Positions 1 through 9,712 are shown, counted from the stretch's first letter. The stretch is 64,000 nucleotides of DNA from Clostridia bacterium (GCA_017403145.1 JAFQOO010000005.1:295141-359140), one strand, 5' to 3'. A program made the numbers and translations. Notes: generated by a model from the letters alone, not told the origin.

Positions 1-355
1 CTATCTTTTCTTCTTTTACAAGTCTGATAGCAACCTCAACTAAATCTCTTACCATAGATTCAACGTCACGACCTACGTATCCAACTTCGGTAAACTTGGT
101 AGCTTCTACTTTAACGAAAGGAGCTTTAACAAGTTTTGCAAGACGTCTTGCAATTTCGGTTTTACCTACACCTGTGGGTCCTTTCATTATAATGTTTTTG
201 GGAGTAATTTCTTCTCTAACTTCCGGTGCAAGCTGAGTTCTACGATATCTATTTCTTAGTGCAATAGCAACAGCTTTTTTAGCATCCTTTTGACCAATAA
301 TATATCTATCTAGCTCAAAAACTATTTGTTTAGGGGATAATTCTATATTTGCCAT
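1..355 (-). CDS. hslU: ATP-dependent protease ATPase subunit HslU (ClpY), N-terminal part, cut by window edge
   Basis: HslU is the AAA+ unfoldase that feeds substrates to the HslV peptidase in the cytoplasm. Only the first 118 codons are in the window; the gene runs off the left edge. Visible are the N-terminal ELDRYIIGQ segment, the Walker A motif GPTGVGKT at residues 59-66 and the family sequence GYVGRDVES near residues 92-100. The start is the ATG at 355, seven bases after the hslV stop, so hslV and hslU are one transcription unit as in Bacillus clpQ-clpY. I am sure of the family; the missing C-terminal two thirds cannot be assessed. Confidence 0.95.
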   Translation of the reverse strand, partial: MANIELSPKQIVFELDRYIIGQKDAKKAVAIALRNRYRRTQLAPEVREEITPKNIIMKGPTGVGKTEIARRLAKLVKAPFVKVEATKFTEVGYVGRDVESMVRDLVEVAIRLVKEEKI

Positions 356-362
356 AATTCAC

Positions 363-893
363 CTATACTAACTCAACTGTTAAATGATGATTTGTGAAAA
401 CACATAAATCGCCTGCGATTTTCATTGCCTTTTCAACTATAGATTTTGCATCCATATCGGTATTTTCTGCAAGTGCTCTTGCAGCAGCCAAAGCATAGTT
501 CCCACCGCTTCCTATTGCGCATATACCACTTTCGGGTTCAATAACCTCGCCTGTACCACTAACTATCAATAGGTTTTCTTTATCCGCTGTAATAAGCATA
601 GCTTCTAGTTTTCTAGCTTTATCCATACGCCAAGTTTCCGCAAGTTCAACTGCTGCACGAACAAGATTTCCGCTAAACTTTTGAAGCATTGCTTCAAACT
701 TTTCCGACAAAGCAAATGCATCGCTTACCGAACCAGCAAAACCTACGACAACTTTATCGTCGTAAATTCTTTTAACCTTTACAGCATTTCCTTTAAATAT
801 TACACTTTCTCCCATCGTTACTTGCCCATCGCCACCGATAGCAGTTACGCCATCTCTTTTTACAGCACAAATGGTAGTTCCTCTAAATTCCAT
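363..893 (-). CDS. hslV: ATP-dependent protease peptidase subunit HslV (ClpQ)
   Basis: This is the proteasome-beta-like peptidase that forms the core of the HslUV protease. The 176-aa protein has the Thr-Thr dipeptide at residues 6-7, so a five-residue propeptide (MEFRG) would be removed to expose the N-terminal nucleophile; Bacillus ClpQ instead uses a serine. GDGQVT (21-26), the Lys in VIFKGN and GFAGS (51-55) are typical of the family, and the length is normal. The ATG is preceded by a strong AAGGAGG that overlaps the end of trmFO, three bases upstream. It lies between trmFO and hslU, the Bacillus order without codV. Confidence 0.96.
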   Translation of the reverse strand: MEFRGTTICAVKRDGVTAIGGDGQVTMGESVIFKGNAVKVKRIYDDKVVVGFAGSVSDAFALSEKFEAMLQKFSGNLVRAAVELAETWRMDKARKLEAMLITADKENLLIVSGTGEVIEPESGICAIGSGGNYALAAARALAENTDMDAKSIVEKAMKIAGDLCVFTNHHLTVELV

Positions 894-896
894 AAG

Positions 897-2189
897 TTAA
901 GCCTCCTTAACCGTTTCCAAGTATTTAGTTAAATCATCTATCGCTCTTTGAGCATACGTTGCTTTGCGGTCTTGCTTTTTTACTTTACCATCTAACGGAG
1001 GTAGCAAAGCAAAACTAACGTGCATAGGTTGGAAATTGGACCTGCAGTTAGAAACGTAACGCGATAAAGAGCCACAAAGAGTGGTTTCGGGCAATGATAA
1101 AGGTTCTTTGTTTTCCATATATCTTGCCATATTTATTCCCGCAATAAGTCCACTCATAGTACTTTCCATATATCCTTCTACCCCTGTAATTTGACCGGCA
1201 AAGAATATAGAAGGATTATCTTTAAGCGCAAAACTTTCGTTCAGTACCGCAGGACTATTTATGTATGTATTACGATGCATTACACCATATCTAACGAACT
1301 CGGCATCATGTAGCGCAGGGATGAGCGAAAACACCTTTTTTTGTTCACCAAATGTCAAATTAGTTTGGAAACCTACTAAATTAACTAGCGAATCATAATT
1401 ATCCTCTTTACGTAACTGAACTACCGCATAGTAGCGCTCACCATTTTCACCTTTTATTCCAACAGGGCGAAGAGGTCCGAATCTAAGAGCATCAACACCT
1501 CTTTTCGCCATAACTTCAACGGGCATACAGCCTTCAAAAATCTCTCTCTTTTCAAAGTCTTTGAGAACAACCGTTTGCGCGCTCACCAAAGCATTGTAGA
1601 ATATATCATACTCTTCTTTACTTAAAGGACAATTTAAATAATCGTCGCTACCCTTTCCGTATCGTGCCGACCAGAAACTTTTATCTTTATCAACCGATTC
1701 GAGAGTAACTATTGGTGCTACTGCATCATAGAAGTATAACTTATCAGCACCCGTCATCTTCAAAATTGTTTCGCTCAAACTATCTGAAGTAAGAGGTCCG
1801 GTTGCTATTATTACGTTGTCATCAATAGAGGTTACTTCCTCTCTAACAAGTTTAAATTTTTCAAACTCGTTTAAGCGTCTTTCTATTTCTTTAGAAAATA
1901 ACACCCTATCAACAGCAAGCGCACCACCTGCGGGTACTCTTGCTACTTCGGCGCACTCCAAAATCAATGAGCCGAATAGTTTCATTTCATTTTTAAGTAA
2001 TCCTTGAGAGGTCGTACCGTCTTCGCTTTTTAGACTGTTAGAGCATACTAACTCTGCAAGCCCTTCGGTCTTGTGCGCAGCAGTATTCTTTACGGGACGC
2101 ATCTCGTAAAGTTCTACTTCGTATCCTCTTTTTAGTAGTTGATAAGCCGCTTCGCAACCGGCAAGCCCACCACCAACGATTTTTACCAT
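897..2189 (-). CDS. trmFO: Methylenetetrahydrofolate-tRNA-(uracil-5-)-methyltransferase TrmFO
   Basis: TrmFO makes 5-methyluridine at position 54 of tRNA using methylene-THF and FADH2. The 430-aa protein begins with the FAD-binding Rossmann motif VGGGLAGCEAA (5-15). Cys49 in LVCSNSLKS and Cys221 in EGCMPVEVMAKRG sit where the family's conserved cysteines lie. Length is normal. The Shine-Dalgarno AGGAG upstream of the ATG overlaps the topA stop codon, implying translational coupling to topA. Typical neighbours are topA upstream and hslV downstream. Confidence 0.97.
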   Translation of the reverse strand: MVKIVGGGLAGCEAAYQLLKRGYEVELYEMRPVKNTAAHKTEGLAELVCSNSLKSEDGTTSQGLLKNEMKLFGSLILECAEVARVPAGGALAVDRVLFSKEIERRLNEFEKFKLVREEVTSIDDNVIIATGPLTSDSLSETILKMTGADKLYFYDAVAPIVTLESVDKDKSFWSARYGKGSDDYLNCPLSKEEYDIFYNALVSAQTVVLKDFEKREIFEGCMPVEVMAKRGVDALRFGPLRPVGIKGENGERYYAVVQLRKEDNYDSLVNLVGFQTNLTFGEQKKVFSLIPALHDAEFVRYGVMHRNTYINSPAVLNESFALKDNPSIFFAGQITGVEGYMESTMSGLIAGINMARYMENKEPLSLPETTLCGSLSRYVSNCRSNFQPMHVSFALLPPLDGKVKKQDRKATYAQRAIDDLTKYLETVKEA

Positions 2190-2194
2190 TTGAA

Positions 2195-4297
2195 TTACTC
2201 CTTAGGAATAAGTGTGTGATTGCACTTACGATTCAAACAAACGTATTTTGTAGTATCGTTTTCTTGTACAATCTTCATAGTTGAAGCACATTCAGGACAT
2301 AGAATAGGAGCAGGTAAATCCCAACTCATAAACTTACATTCGGGATAATTAGAGCATCCATAGAAAACAGAGCCTGATTTTTTACCGTGCTTTTTGCTAA
2401 TATCTCCGCCACAAACGGGACATTTACCTACAGGTTCTACGAAATTCTTAATATTCTTACACTCCGGATAATTGGGGCAAGCTAAGAATTTACCATACCT
2501 ACCTTCCTTAACAATCATTTTAGCACCGCATTTATCACAAATAACGTCGCTCACTTCTTCGGGAAGGACTATTTTTTTACGTCCGTTATAGCTTGCTTTT
2601 TGCAAATCATCGGCAAATGAAGGATAGAATTCCTCTATGATTTTTTGCCATTCTGAACCATGCTCTATTAAGTCCAACCTACTTTCCATATCGGCAGTAA
2701 AATGAATATCTACAATATTTTTAAAGCAATTTTCCATAAATTCAGTTACTGCCTCGCCAAGAGGTGTAGGTTTAAATAACTTTTGTTCCTTAGTTACGTA
2801 TTCACGCTTAGTTAGAACGGAAATAACTGTAGCATAGGTAGAAGGTCTACCAATACCATTTTCTTCCATTGCCTTAATTAACGTTGCTTCCGAATAACGA
2901 GGTTGTGGTTTTGTAAACTTTTGTTCGCTCTTTAGGTTTTTGAGCTTGAGCGCATCACCATCATTCAAATTGGGTAGATTTCCACCAATTTCATTTTCTT
3001 CATCGTCATTCTTTTCTATCTCGTATACAGCTGTATAACCTTTGAATACCAAAGCCTTACCGCTAACTTTAAAGCCATAATTTTCTTTTTCATTTACGGT
3101 AGCTTGAACTCTAACGTTCAAAGTGTTGTATACAGCAGGAGTCATTTGACTTGCTAAATATCTAAAATAGATAAGCCTATATAATTTATATAGATTCTTA
3201 GGAAGCTTGTCCTCCAAACTTTCGGGCGTTCTATCAAGACTAATAGGTCTAATAGCTTCGTGAGCATCTTGAACGTTTTGACCTTTGGTAGTATATATGT
3301 TGGGTTTTGCAGGCACGTAATCGTTACCATACTTATTCAAAATATGTTTACGAGTAATAGCTTGCATTTCGCTTGAAATTCTAACAGAGTCAGTTCTTAT
3401 ATAGGTTACAAGCGCGGTATGTCCTTCGCCGGGAATATCTACGCCTTCATATAATTGTTGTGCAAGTTGCATAATTTGAGGGGAGCTCAAACCTAATTTT
3501 TGCGAACCGTCTTGTTGTAACGTAGAGGTTGTAAAAGGAGCCGCAGGGCGTGATTGAGATACGCCTTTTTTAACCTTATCTATAGACCAAACTGCCTTTT
3601 CCAATCTAGCTTCAAGTTTTTTTACTTGTTCTTCGCTTTCAAGCTTTACTTTTTTACCATTGTAATCTTGGAAACTGCTCTTTATAACGGGGGAACGAGT
3701 ACCTTCTTTCAACAAATTGGCAGTCATATTCCAATACTCTTGGGGAACAAAAGCATTTATTTCTCTTTCTCGGTCGACAATCATTTTTAAAGCAGACGAT
3801 TGCACTCTTCCGCCTGAAAGACCGCTCTTGATTTTTCTAGAAAGAATAGGACTGATTTTATATCCTACCAATCTATCCAAAACACGTCTTGCTTGTTGTG
3901 CATTTACTAGATTCAAATTGATAGCTCTAGGAGCATCTAGGGCTTGTTTAACTGCTTTAGCGGTAATTTCATTGAACTCTATACGATTTTCTAAGCCATT
4001 AAGGTCCAATGCATTAGCAAGGTGCCAACTTATAGCTTCCCCTTCTCTATCCGGGTCGGTTGCGAGATAGGTAAAATCAGCGTCTTTAACTTCTTTTTTA
4101 AGGCGCTTAATCAAGTCTTTTTTACGAGAGTCCTCAACTACGTACTCGGGCTTAAAACGGTTTTCTATATCTATTCCCAACGTTTTTTGGGGCAAATCAC
4201 AAACGTGTCCACCCGATGCCATAACGCGGAATCCTGTACCCAAATATTTTTGAATAGTTTTCGCTTTTGAAGGTGATTCGACTATTACTAATTTCAT
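2195..4297 (-). CDS. topA: DNA topoisomerase I
   Basis: Type IA topoisomerase that relaxes negative supercoils. In the 700-aa protein the Toprim domain starts at residue 1 (VIVESPSKAKTI) and has DPDREGE at 81-87. The nucleophilic tyrosine is Tyr299 in TYIRTDSVR. The C-terminus carries three four-cysteine zinc ribbons (two ending in NYPEC, the last degenerate), a common arrangement in Firmicutes. Its start lies one base after the dprA stop, so the two are cotranscribed and probably coupled. Confidence 0.97.
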   Translation of the reverse strand: MKLVIVESPSKAKTIQKYLGTGFRVMASGGHVCDLPQKTLGIDIENRFKPEYVVEDSRKKDLIKRLKKEVKDADFTYLATDPDREGEAISWHLANALDLNGLENRIEFNEITAKAVKQALDAPRAINLNLVNAQQARRVLDRLVGYKISPILSRKIKSGLSGGRVQSSALKMIVDREREINAFVPQEYWNMTANLLKEGTRSPVIKSSFQDYNGKKVKLESEEQVKKLEARLEKAVWSIDKVKKGVSQSRPAAPFTTSTLQQDGSQKLGLSSPQIMQLAQQLYEGVDIPGEGHTALVTYIRTDSVRISSEMQAITRKHILNKYGNDYVPAKPNIYTTKGQNVQDAHEAIRPISLDRTPESLEDKLPKNLYKLYRLIYFRYLASQMTPAVYNTLNVRVQATVNEKENYGFKVSGKALVFKGYTAVYEIEKNDDEENEIGGNLPNLNDGDALKLKNLKSEQKFTKPQPRYSEATLIKAMEENGIGRPSTYATVISVLTKREYVTKEQKLFKPTPLGEAVTEFMENCFKNIVDIHFTADMESRLDLIEHGSEWQKIIEEFYPSFADDLQKASYNGRKKIVLPEEVSDVICDKCGAKMIVKEGRYGKFLACPNYPECKNIKNFVEPVGKCPVCGGDISKKHGKKSGSVFYGCSNYPECKFMSWDLPAPILCPECASTMKIVQENDTTKYVCLNRKCNHTLIPKE

Positions 4298-4298
4298 T

Positions 4299-5384
4299 CT
4301 ACACTCCGTAATAATTGTTATCTAGTTTTCTAATGAGTCCAACAACTTCCATACGTACCAATAACGCATTCAAGTCGCTAACTCCTAAGCCGGTTAAATC
4401 TACAAGGTCGTCAAAATGCATTTCGCTATATTGCAACGCATTGAGCAATCTTTCTTCCATAAAATCAAGTTGCATTGCACTTGCTTTCTTTTCCGGCTGA
4501 TTTTTTATGCCAAGTGCAGATATTATATCATCCGGCGATAATACTATTGCACCTTGACAAGTTTTAAGAAGCAAATTGCTTCCTTGCCCTCTCGGTGAAT
4601 TTAGAGCTGAGGGAATAACAAACAATTCCCTATTTTGCTTTATTGCATATTCTGCAGTAATAAGCGAACCACTTTTTATACCGGCTTCAGTTATCAATAC
4701 TCCTCTTGAAAGTCCGCTTATAATTCGATTTCGCTCTGGGAAATTATATGCAAGTGATGGCGTTCCGATTGGATACTCCGATATAATCAGCCCATCTCTA
4801 GCAATGTCGTCGTATAGTTGAACGTTATTTGCAGGATATACTATATCGATACCACAACCTAGTACAGCAATAGTTTTACCATCATTTTGTAGTGCTGTAC
4901 GATGCGCCACCGAATCAACGCCTCTCGCCATACCGCTAACGATAGTTAACGAACATTTTGCAAGCACTTCAACAAATTTTTCGGTATAATCTCTACCATA
5001 CCTTGAAGGCTCCCTAGTTCCAACAACACCCAAGCAATTGGTTTTAAGCAACCCAACGTCGCCTTTATAATAGAGTATTGCAGGTGGAACGTCTATTTCT
5101 TCAAGAGCTTCTGGATACTCGGCATCGCCCCTGATGATAAAGCCACAATGCTTTTCCTTTGTTAGGCTTATTATATCGTTAATTTGTTTTGCTTCACAAG
5201 GTAACTTTATCCTTTTATATGCGCTTTCACCTATAATACTGCGGAGCTTTTCTGCATATTTGAGAGGATTTTCCAGCAAATCAACGATATCGCAAACTTG
5301 CTCTATTGCATTTATTTTTGCCGAAGTTAAGCCAACTATAACTTGCAACCATATAATTGATTTGTGCCTTTTGCTAATTATCAT
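4299..5384 (-). CDS. dprA: DNA-processing protein DprA/Smf
   Basis: DprA loads RecA onto incoming single-stranded DNA during transformation; it is present in many bacteria not known to be competent. The 361-aa protein has a SAM-like N-terminus, a Rossmann-like DprA domain with VVGTREPSRYG (120-130), SGMARGVDSVAH (150-161) and an NFPERNRI segment near 214-221, and a C-terminal winged-helix region after about 300. It overlaps the end of comM by 11 bp, placing two natural-transformation-associated genes next to each other and directly upstream of topA. Confidence 0.95.
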   Translation of the reverse strand: MIISKRHKSIIWLQVIVGLTSAKINAIEQVCDIVDLLENPLKYAEKLRSIIGESAYKRIKLPCEAKQINDIISLTKEKHCGFIIRGDAEYPEALEEIDVPPAILYYKGDVGLLKTNCLGVVGTREPSRYGRDYTEKFVEVLAKCSLTIVSGMARGVDSVAHRTALQNDGKTIAVLGCGIDIVYPANNVQLYDDIARDGLIISEYPIGTPSLAYNFPERNRIISGLSRGVLITEAGIKSGSLITAEYAIKQNRELFVIPSALNSPRGQGSNLLLKTCQGAIVLSPDDIISALGIKNQPEKKASAMQLDFMEERLLNALQYSEMHFDDLVDLTGLGVSDLNALLVRMEVVGLIRKLDNNYYGV

Positions 5385-6912
5385 TGTTCAAGTCCTTAGT
5401 TTTATATTGTATTGCTTCAGCAACGTCGTTAACGCTTATTTTTTCTCGGCCAGCGAGGTCGGCTATCGTACGCGATACTTTTAGTATTCTTGTAAAACTT
5501 CTCGCACTCAAACTCTGATTTTTAAACGCAAGTTTCAATAGTCGTTCTGACTCTTGGTCCAGTTCGCAGTACTGATTTATCATACGATTATTCATTTCTG
5601 CGTTAACGTTTATACCGCAGTCGGCAAAACGTTTTCTTTGTATTTCGCGAGCCCTTTCCACTCTTTCTTTAACAGTAGCACTACTTTCTTCATTTTCACG
5701 GCTACGCAATTCATCGTACTCTACGCCACTGACTTGAACGTATAGGTCTATTCTATCAAGCAAGGGTCCGGAAATCTTGTTTTGATATCTACGTCTTTCC
5801 ATTATACTGCAAGTACAAGGCTTGTTAGGGTCGCGAGAACCATAATTACCACAAGGGCAAGGGTTCATACTTGCTACCAACATAAAGCGCGCGGGATATT
5901 CTATTGTACGCGCCACGCGCGTAACGTTAATAACGCCATCTTCTAATGGTTGACGTAAAGTTTCAAGGGTCTTTTTATTATACTCTGGCATTTCGTCTAG
6001 GAACAAAACGCCATTGTGTGCTAAACTTACCTCTCCGCATCTACTTTGACTACCACCGCCTACCAAACTCATAAGGCTAGCGGTATGATGAGGACTTCTA
6101 AAAGGTCTAGTTTTAACAATACCTTGTTCCGCATCCAACACACCTGCTACACTATGTATTTTGGTAGTTTCTATTGCTTCGCTAAAGGTCATATCGGGCA
6201 TTATTGTAGGTACGCATTTAGCAAGTAATGTTTTACCCGCACCTGCTTGACCACTCATCAAAATATTATGACCGCCTGCCACCGCTATTTCCAATGCTCT
6301 TTTTGCTAACTTTTGTCCCTTAACGTACATTAAATCAACGTCGTATTTATTTTCGTTAGCTTCGTTATAGTAGTCGCGATATTCGACTTTATCTATTTTT
6401 ACAAAGCCTCCTATAAAAGCACAAGCTTGAACCAAAGTTTTTATAGGATAAACTTCTACACCCTGTATATAACTCGCTTCTACAGCATTTTCTTGCGGTA
6501 TAACAAACTTTTTATAGCCGTTTTGTAGTGCAGATATTATTATTGGCAATAATCCGTTAATTTTTCTAATACTGCCGTCAAGAGAAAGTTCACCAATAAA
6601 AACGTAATCTTTGACTTTATCGATTTTTATTTGTTCAGTACTTGCCAAAAAGCCAATTGCTATAGGTAAATCGAACAAAGAACCTTCTTTTCTAACGTCG
6701 GCAGGAGCCATATTAACAGTTGTTCTTCTCGGAGAGAACTCGAAAAAGGAATTTTTTATCGCAGCTCTAACCCTATTGCGCGACTCTTTCACCGCACTAG
6801 ATGGCAACCCAACGATATCAAAGGAAGCAACCCCTTTTTGGGTGTCCACTTCGATATCAACGGGGTAACCGTTCAAGCCATCTAAAGTAAAACTTTTTAC
6901 AGTCGCCAACAT
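5374..6912 (-). CDS. comM: Mg-chelatase-like AAA ATPase, ComM/YifB family
   Basis: YifB/ComM proteins are hexameric helicases that help integrate transformed DNA by branch migration. The protein has an N-terminal Lon-protease-like fold domain, a Walker A GQAGAGKT at about 221-228, the sensor region with GEVSLAHNGVLFLDEMPE, and a cysteine-rich NPCPCG segment. I place the start at the ATG at 6912, giving 512 aa. It has GGAG eight bases upstream and matches the family N-terminus (MLATVKSFTLDG). An in-frame TTG 21 bases further out would place this ribosome-binding site inside the gene. It ends overlapping dprA. Confidence 0.95.
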   Translation of the reverse strand: MLATVKSFTLDGLNGYPVDIEVDTQKGVASFDIVGLPSSAVKESRNRVRAAIKNSFFEFSPRRTTVNMAPADVRKEGSLFDLPIAIGFLASTEQIKIDKVKDYVFIGELSLDGSIRKINGLLPIIISALQNGYKKFVIPQENAVEASYIQGVEVYPIKTLVQACAFIGGFVKIDKVEYRDYYNEANENKYDVDLMYVKGQKLAKRALEIAVAGGHNILMSGQAGAGKTLLAKCVPTIMPDMTFSEAIETTKIHSVAGVLDAEQGIVKTRPFRSPHHTASLMSLVGGGSQSRCGEVSLAHNGVLFLDEMPEYNKKTLETLRQPLEDGVINVTRVARTIEYPARFMLVASMNPCPCGNYGSRDPNKPCTCSIMERRRYQNKISGPLLDRIDLYVQVSGVEYDELRSRENEESSATVKERVERAREIQRKRFADCGINVNAEMNNRMINQYCELDQESERLLKLAFKNQSLSARSFTRILKVSRTIADLAGREKISVNDVAEAIQYKTKDLNNDN

Positions 6913-6930
6913 AGGTATTTCTCCAAATAG

Positions 6931-6961
6931 CAAGCGAGAGCCATTTTACCGGCTCTGCTTG
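6931..6961. repeat. Hairpin between GT-C-like gene and comM
   Basis: CAAGC-G-AGAGCC and GGCTCT-GCTTG form an inverted repeat with an 8-base loop and one bulged base. On the minus strand it follows the membrane-protein stop and precedes the comM ribosome-binding site. Neither side has a clear U-tract, so it may be a weak terminator or a processing/stability element. Confidence 0.6.
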
Positions 6962-6976
6962 TTAATAATTATATTA

Positions 6977-9274
6977 TTAGTCGTTATCCGAGTCTTCGTC
7001 AACGACCTCTTTGCGGGATGCCCTCTTGAGCTTTCTTTCCGCATTAACTTCCTTTATCGCTTCGCCAGTGGCTTGGAAGAATGCACCCGTTTTTGAAACA
7101 CCTAACTTTAGTTTTGATATTACTTTTTGTGAGGTGTACTTAACGTATTCAATATAGGGTATATTTATAGGTGCTTGCTCGACAGCCTTCTTGTTAATGA
7201 GTATATCGTAAGCAACGATTACGTAATAAACAGCTGCTACCAAGCTTAAAGAGCCCATAACGTATACGATAGCGGTAACGTCGTTGGAAACTGCAACTAC
7301 TCCACTATTGGTGTAGCCTGCGACCAAATAAACGTATGAAGCGTTAACGTATGCGAGTATAGCATAAATAACGAAAGCAACGTACAAACGAGTATCCTTT
7401 ATAATCGCACTAACGATAAACAATAAAGGTAGTGAGATATACAAGGAATAGTAACTCATATTATTTGCAAAGGTCCAGAATGCAATAACACAAGTTGCGG
7501 CAACAAGAGTTAAATCAATTCTATTTCTGCTTCTATAGTAAGCAACTGCAACCAATACAACAACGAATGCAATGTAAAGGATGGTTACGAAAATAGATTG
7601 TATACCTACTACCTTAAAGTTATTACCTAACAAACCTTGGAAATTGAATGCGTTAGCAGTGTAAACAGATTGACCTTTCAAGGTATCAACGTATCTGGTA
7701 ACCGCTGCGAAAGCATCGCCGTTTGCAACCTCGTTGAATACAAAGGGTAAAGAAATCAAATAGAATACAACAATGCTTCCAACTATGGTTGCGATAGGTG
7801 CTATCAATTTCTTATATTGTTTATCCTTGATAGCTCTAAAGATAACGTAGCCAGTGTAAAGCAAGATTGCAGGGCTTACGTAGATAGCGGAAACCGTTGT
7901 CATACAAGCTACGAAGTAAGAAATTGCCATACCAAGATAACTATTCTTGTTGAGCAAGAACCATACCGCTAGAACCAATAAGAAAGCGGTGATACTTTCA
8001 AATGAACCCCAAGCAGATGACATTGCAAACACCATAGGTATCAATGAGTAGAACGAAGCCATAATGGTTGCACCAACTCTACCTTGTTTCTTAGCAATAA
8101 TAGAATAAATAAGAGCAATGGAACCGATATCGGCAAGAATACCCATTATTTTAATCATAGCTAAGGTGGTTAGTGAAACAACGCCTGCTTGAGCACCCAT
8201 TGCATGGAAAGCTCTACCGATAAGACCTGCAAAAGCAGATAGATACAATGATACAGGCATCAGTGAAGTAAAGGTGGTGTTATATTCATACATATAAGGT
8301 GCAGAATAATTTGCAAGCCATCCACCTATCGTTGCATTTGCTTCGAGGTCGTAACCAAAGAAACTTGAAGAAATGCTGTCGCTTCCTGCTATAATTGTTT
8401 CGGTAAGCATAATTACTAAACGAATTAAAGTTGCTATTGCTAAAGCAATAACCATACCTAACCATTTTGAATCTTTCAATAGATTGAAGAACTTATTTCC
8501 GTTTTCAACGCCGTCAAATGCAAGGCTTCTAGCGCGAAGTACGTATGCTACGTAAGCAAGAACCAAAGTCGCAACAGCGCCTAAAATAACGTAGGTAATG
8601 TTAAGAGTGGTTGCTTGACCATAAACTTGGCTATTTAGTTCATAATATCCGTATGCTTCTGCATTCTCGCTTGCAACTGCTTCGGTTACACGAGTAATCT
8701 TGACGTCCTTAATATAAGCTACTGCGCTAACGGGTTCATTTTCCGAACCAACGAAAATAGCAAAGTTATATTCTTTTGTACCGTCTGTCTTAAAGTAGAA
8801 AGTGTCGGTTACGTAGGTACTTGTAACGTTACGTACTTCCGAGTTTTTATCACCGGTATTGAAGCTAGGGTCTTCTTTAAATCCAAGATATAAACCAACC
8901 CAAGTATTGATATCATCTTCGGTGCTGAACTCAGAAATAGAATCCATATCGTAAGTATAGGTTACTTTATAGTAAGCATAACGTTTCAAATAAACTTTTT
9001 GGCTAGCAACCGCATAACCAGCGTTTTGTGTATTTATCTTTAATCCGTTTGCACTTGAACTAAATACGGATGAACTTGAAGAACCATTGCCAGCTTCGAA
9101 AGTCCAGTCGGTATTAACGTTTTCGTTTTCGCCGGTATAGTTAAAATTACCACTTGCGTTGGTGAACGTTAAAATTTGTTCATCATATGCACTAACGGGA
9201 GTTGTGGTACAACCAGTCAAAAGAACGGTTGTAACAATGGCAATAATAGCCACTAAAATAACAATTTTTTTCAT
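6977..9274 (-). CDS. Polytopic membrane protein, probable GT-C-type glycosyltransferase, with N-terminal lipobox and extracytoplasmic domain
   Basis: The 765-aa protein starts with a lipoprotein-like signal (VLLTGC, Cys22). A Ser/Asn/Tyr-rich beta-sandwich-like extracytoplasmic region follows (about 30-210), then a transmembrane helix near 224-246, about ten more membrane spans from 272 to about 695, and a charged C-terminal tail. The loop after the second span (GYDLEANATIGGW, then NTTFTSLMPVSLYL) resembles the first extracytoplasmic loop of GT39/GT87-like mannosyltransferases, with candidate acidic residues. I infer a lipid-linked-sugar transferase; the family is not certain. It interrupts the usual order between rplS and the comM block, and hairpins flank it on both sides. 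Confidence 0.6.
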   Translation of the reverse strand: MKKIVILVAIIAIVTTVLLTGCTTTPVSAYDEQILTFTNASGNFNYTGENENVNTDWTFEAGNGSSSSSVFSSSANGLKINTQNAGYAVASQKVYLKRYAYYKVTYTYDMDSISEFSTEDDINTWVGLYLGFKEDPSFNTGDKNSEVRNVTSTYVTDTFYFKTDGTKEYNFAIFVGSENEPVSAVAYIKDVKITRVTEAVASENAEAYGYYELNSQVYGQATTLNITYVILGAVATLVLAYVAYVLRARSLAFDGVENGNKFFNLLKDSKWLGMVIALAIATLIRLVIMLTETIIAGSDSISSSFFGYDLEANATIGGWLANYSAPYMYEYNTTFTSLMPVSLYLSAFAGLIGRAFHAMGAQAGVVSLTTLAMIKIMGILADIGSIALIYSIIAKKQGRVGATIMASFYSLIPMVFAMSSAWGSFESITAFLLVLAVWFLLNKNSYLGMAISYFVACMTTVSAIYVSPAILLYTGYVIFRAIKDKQYKKLIAPIATIVGSIVVFYLISLPFVFNEVANGDAFAAVTRYVDTLKGQSVYTANAFNFQGLLGNNFKVVGIQSIFVTILYIAFVVVLVAVAYYRSRNRIDLTLVAATCVIAFWTFANNMSYYSLYISLPLLFIVSAIIKDTRLYVAFVIYAILAYVNASYVYLVAGYTNSGVVAVSNDVTAIVYVMGSLSLVAAVYYVIVAYDILINKKAVEQAPINIPYIEYVKYTSQKVISKLKLGVSKTGAFFQATGEAIKEVNAERKLKRASRKEVVDEDSDND

Positions 9275-9306
9275 TTTTACTCCTAAAAATAGGTGAGGTT
9301 GATATA

Positions 9307-9330
9307 ACCGCGCCCTAAAAAGAGCGCGGT
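9307..9330. repeat. GC-rich hairpin after rplS
   Basis: ACCGCGC (9307-9313) and GCGCGGT (9324-9330) form a strong stem downstream of the rplS stop on the minus strand, before the membrane-protein gene. The bases that follow on the minus strand are TATATC rather than a U-run, so it is a candidate weak terminator or RNA-stability hairpin. Confidence 0.6.
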
Positions 9331-9343
9331 CAAACTATCGTGA

Positions 9344-9712
9344 TTATTTATCGGACTTTACAACGTTCTTTGCAGGTCTTACCTTTGCAGATTTACCGCT
9401 ACGTTCTCTTAGGTAGTAAAGCTTTGCTCTTCTTACATAACCCTTTTGTTTAACTTCGATGTGGTCGATTTTGGGGGAATGTAGAGGGAAGGTTCTTTCT
9501 ACGCCGAAGCCACCACTCTTGGTGATATGACGAACAGTAATGGTTTCACGGATACCACTGTTCTTACGAGCGATTAGAGTGCCTTCATAAGCTTGTACTC
9601 TTTCGCGGTTACCTTCGATAACCTTAACGTAGACAACGATAGTGTCGCCAACTCTGAGTTCGGGCAAATCCTTTCTCATGCCTTCTTGTTCGATAATGTC
9701 GATAATGTTCAT
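9344..9712 (-). CDS. rplS: 50S ribosomal protein L19 (bL19)
   Basis: Ribosomal protein bL19 sits at the 30S-50S interface. The 122-aa sequence has the family core VRVGDTI-like [27 protein letters not shown] and [13 protein letters not shown], followed by a basic C-terminal extension. The ATG has a perfect AGGAGG seven bases upstream. In most Firmicutes rplS directly follows trmD. Here it is separated from trmD by rbgA, rnhB, yraN and a terminator, so it probably has its own promoter in 9713-9800. Confidence 0.98.
   Translation of the reverse strand: MNIIDIIEQEGMRKDLPELRVGDTIVVYVKVIEGNRERVQAYEGTLIARKNSGIRETITVRHITKSGGFGVERTFPLHSPKIDHIEVKQKGYVRRAKLYYLRERSGKSAKVRPAKNVVKSDK

Noticed and set aside
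6913..6933. TTG start extending ComM by seven residues
   Set aside because: The ribosome-binding site GGAG would be inside the gene and the extension does not match the family. The same reasoning rejects TTG/GTG extensions of PlsX (21574-21594), Pta (24130-24141) and the nitroreductase (63371-63379).
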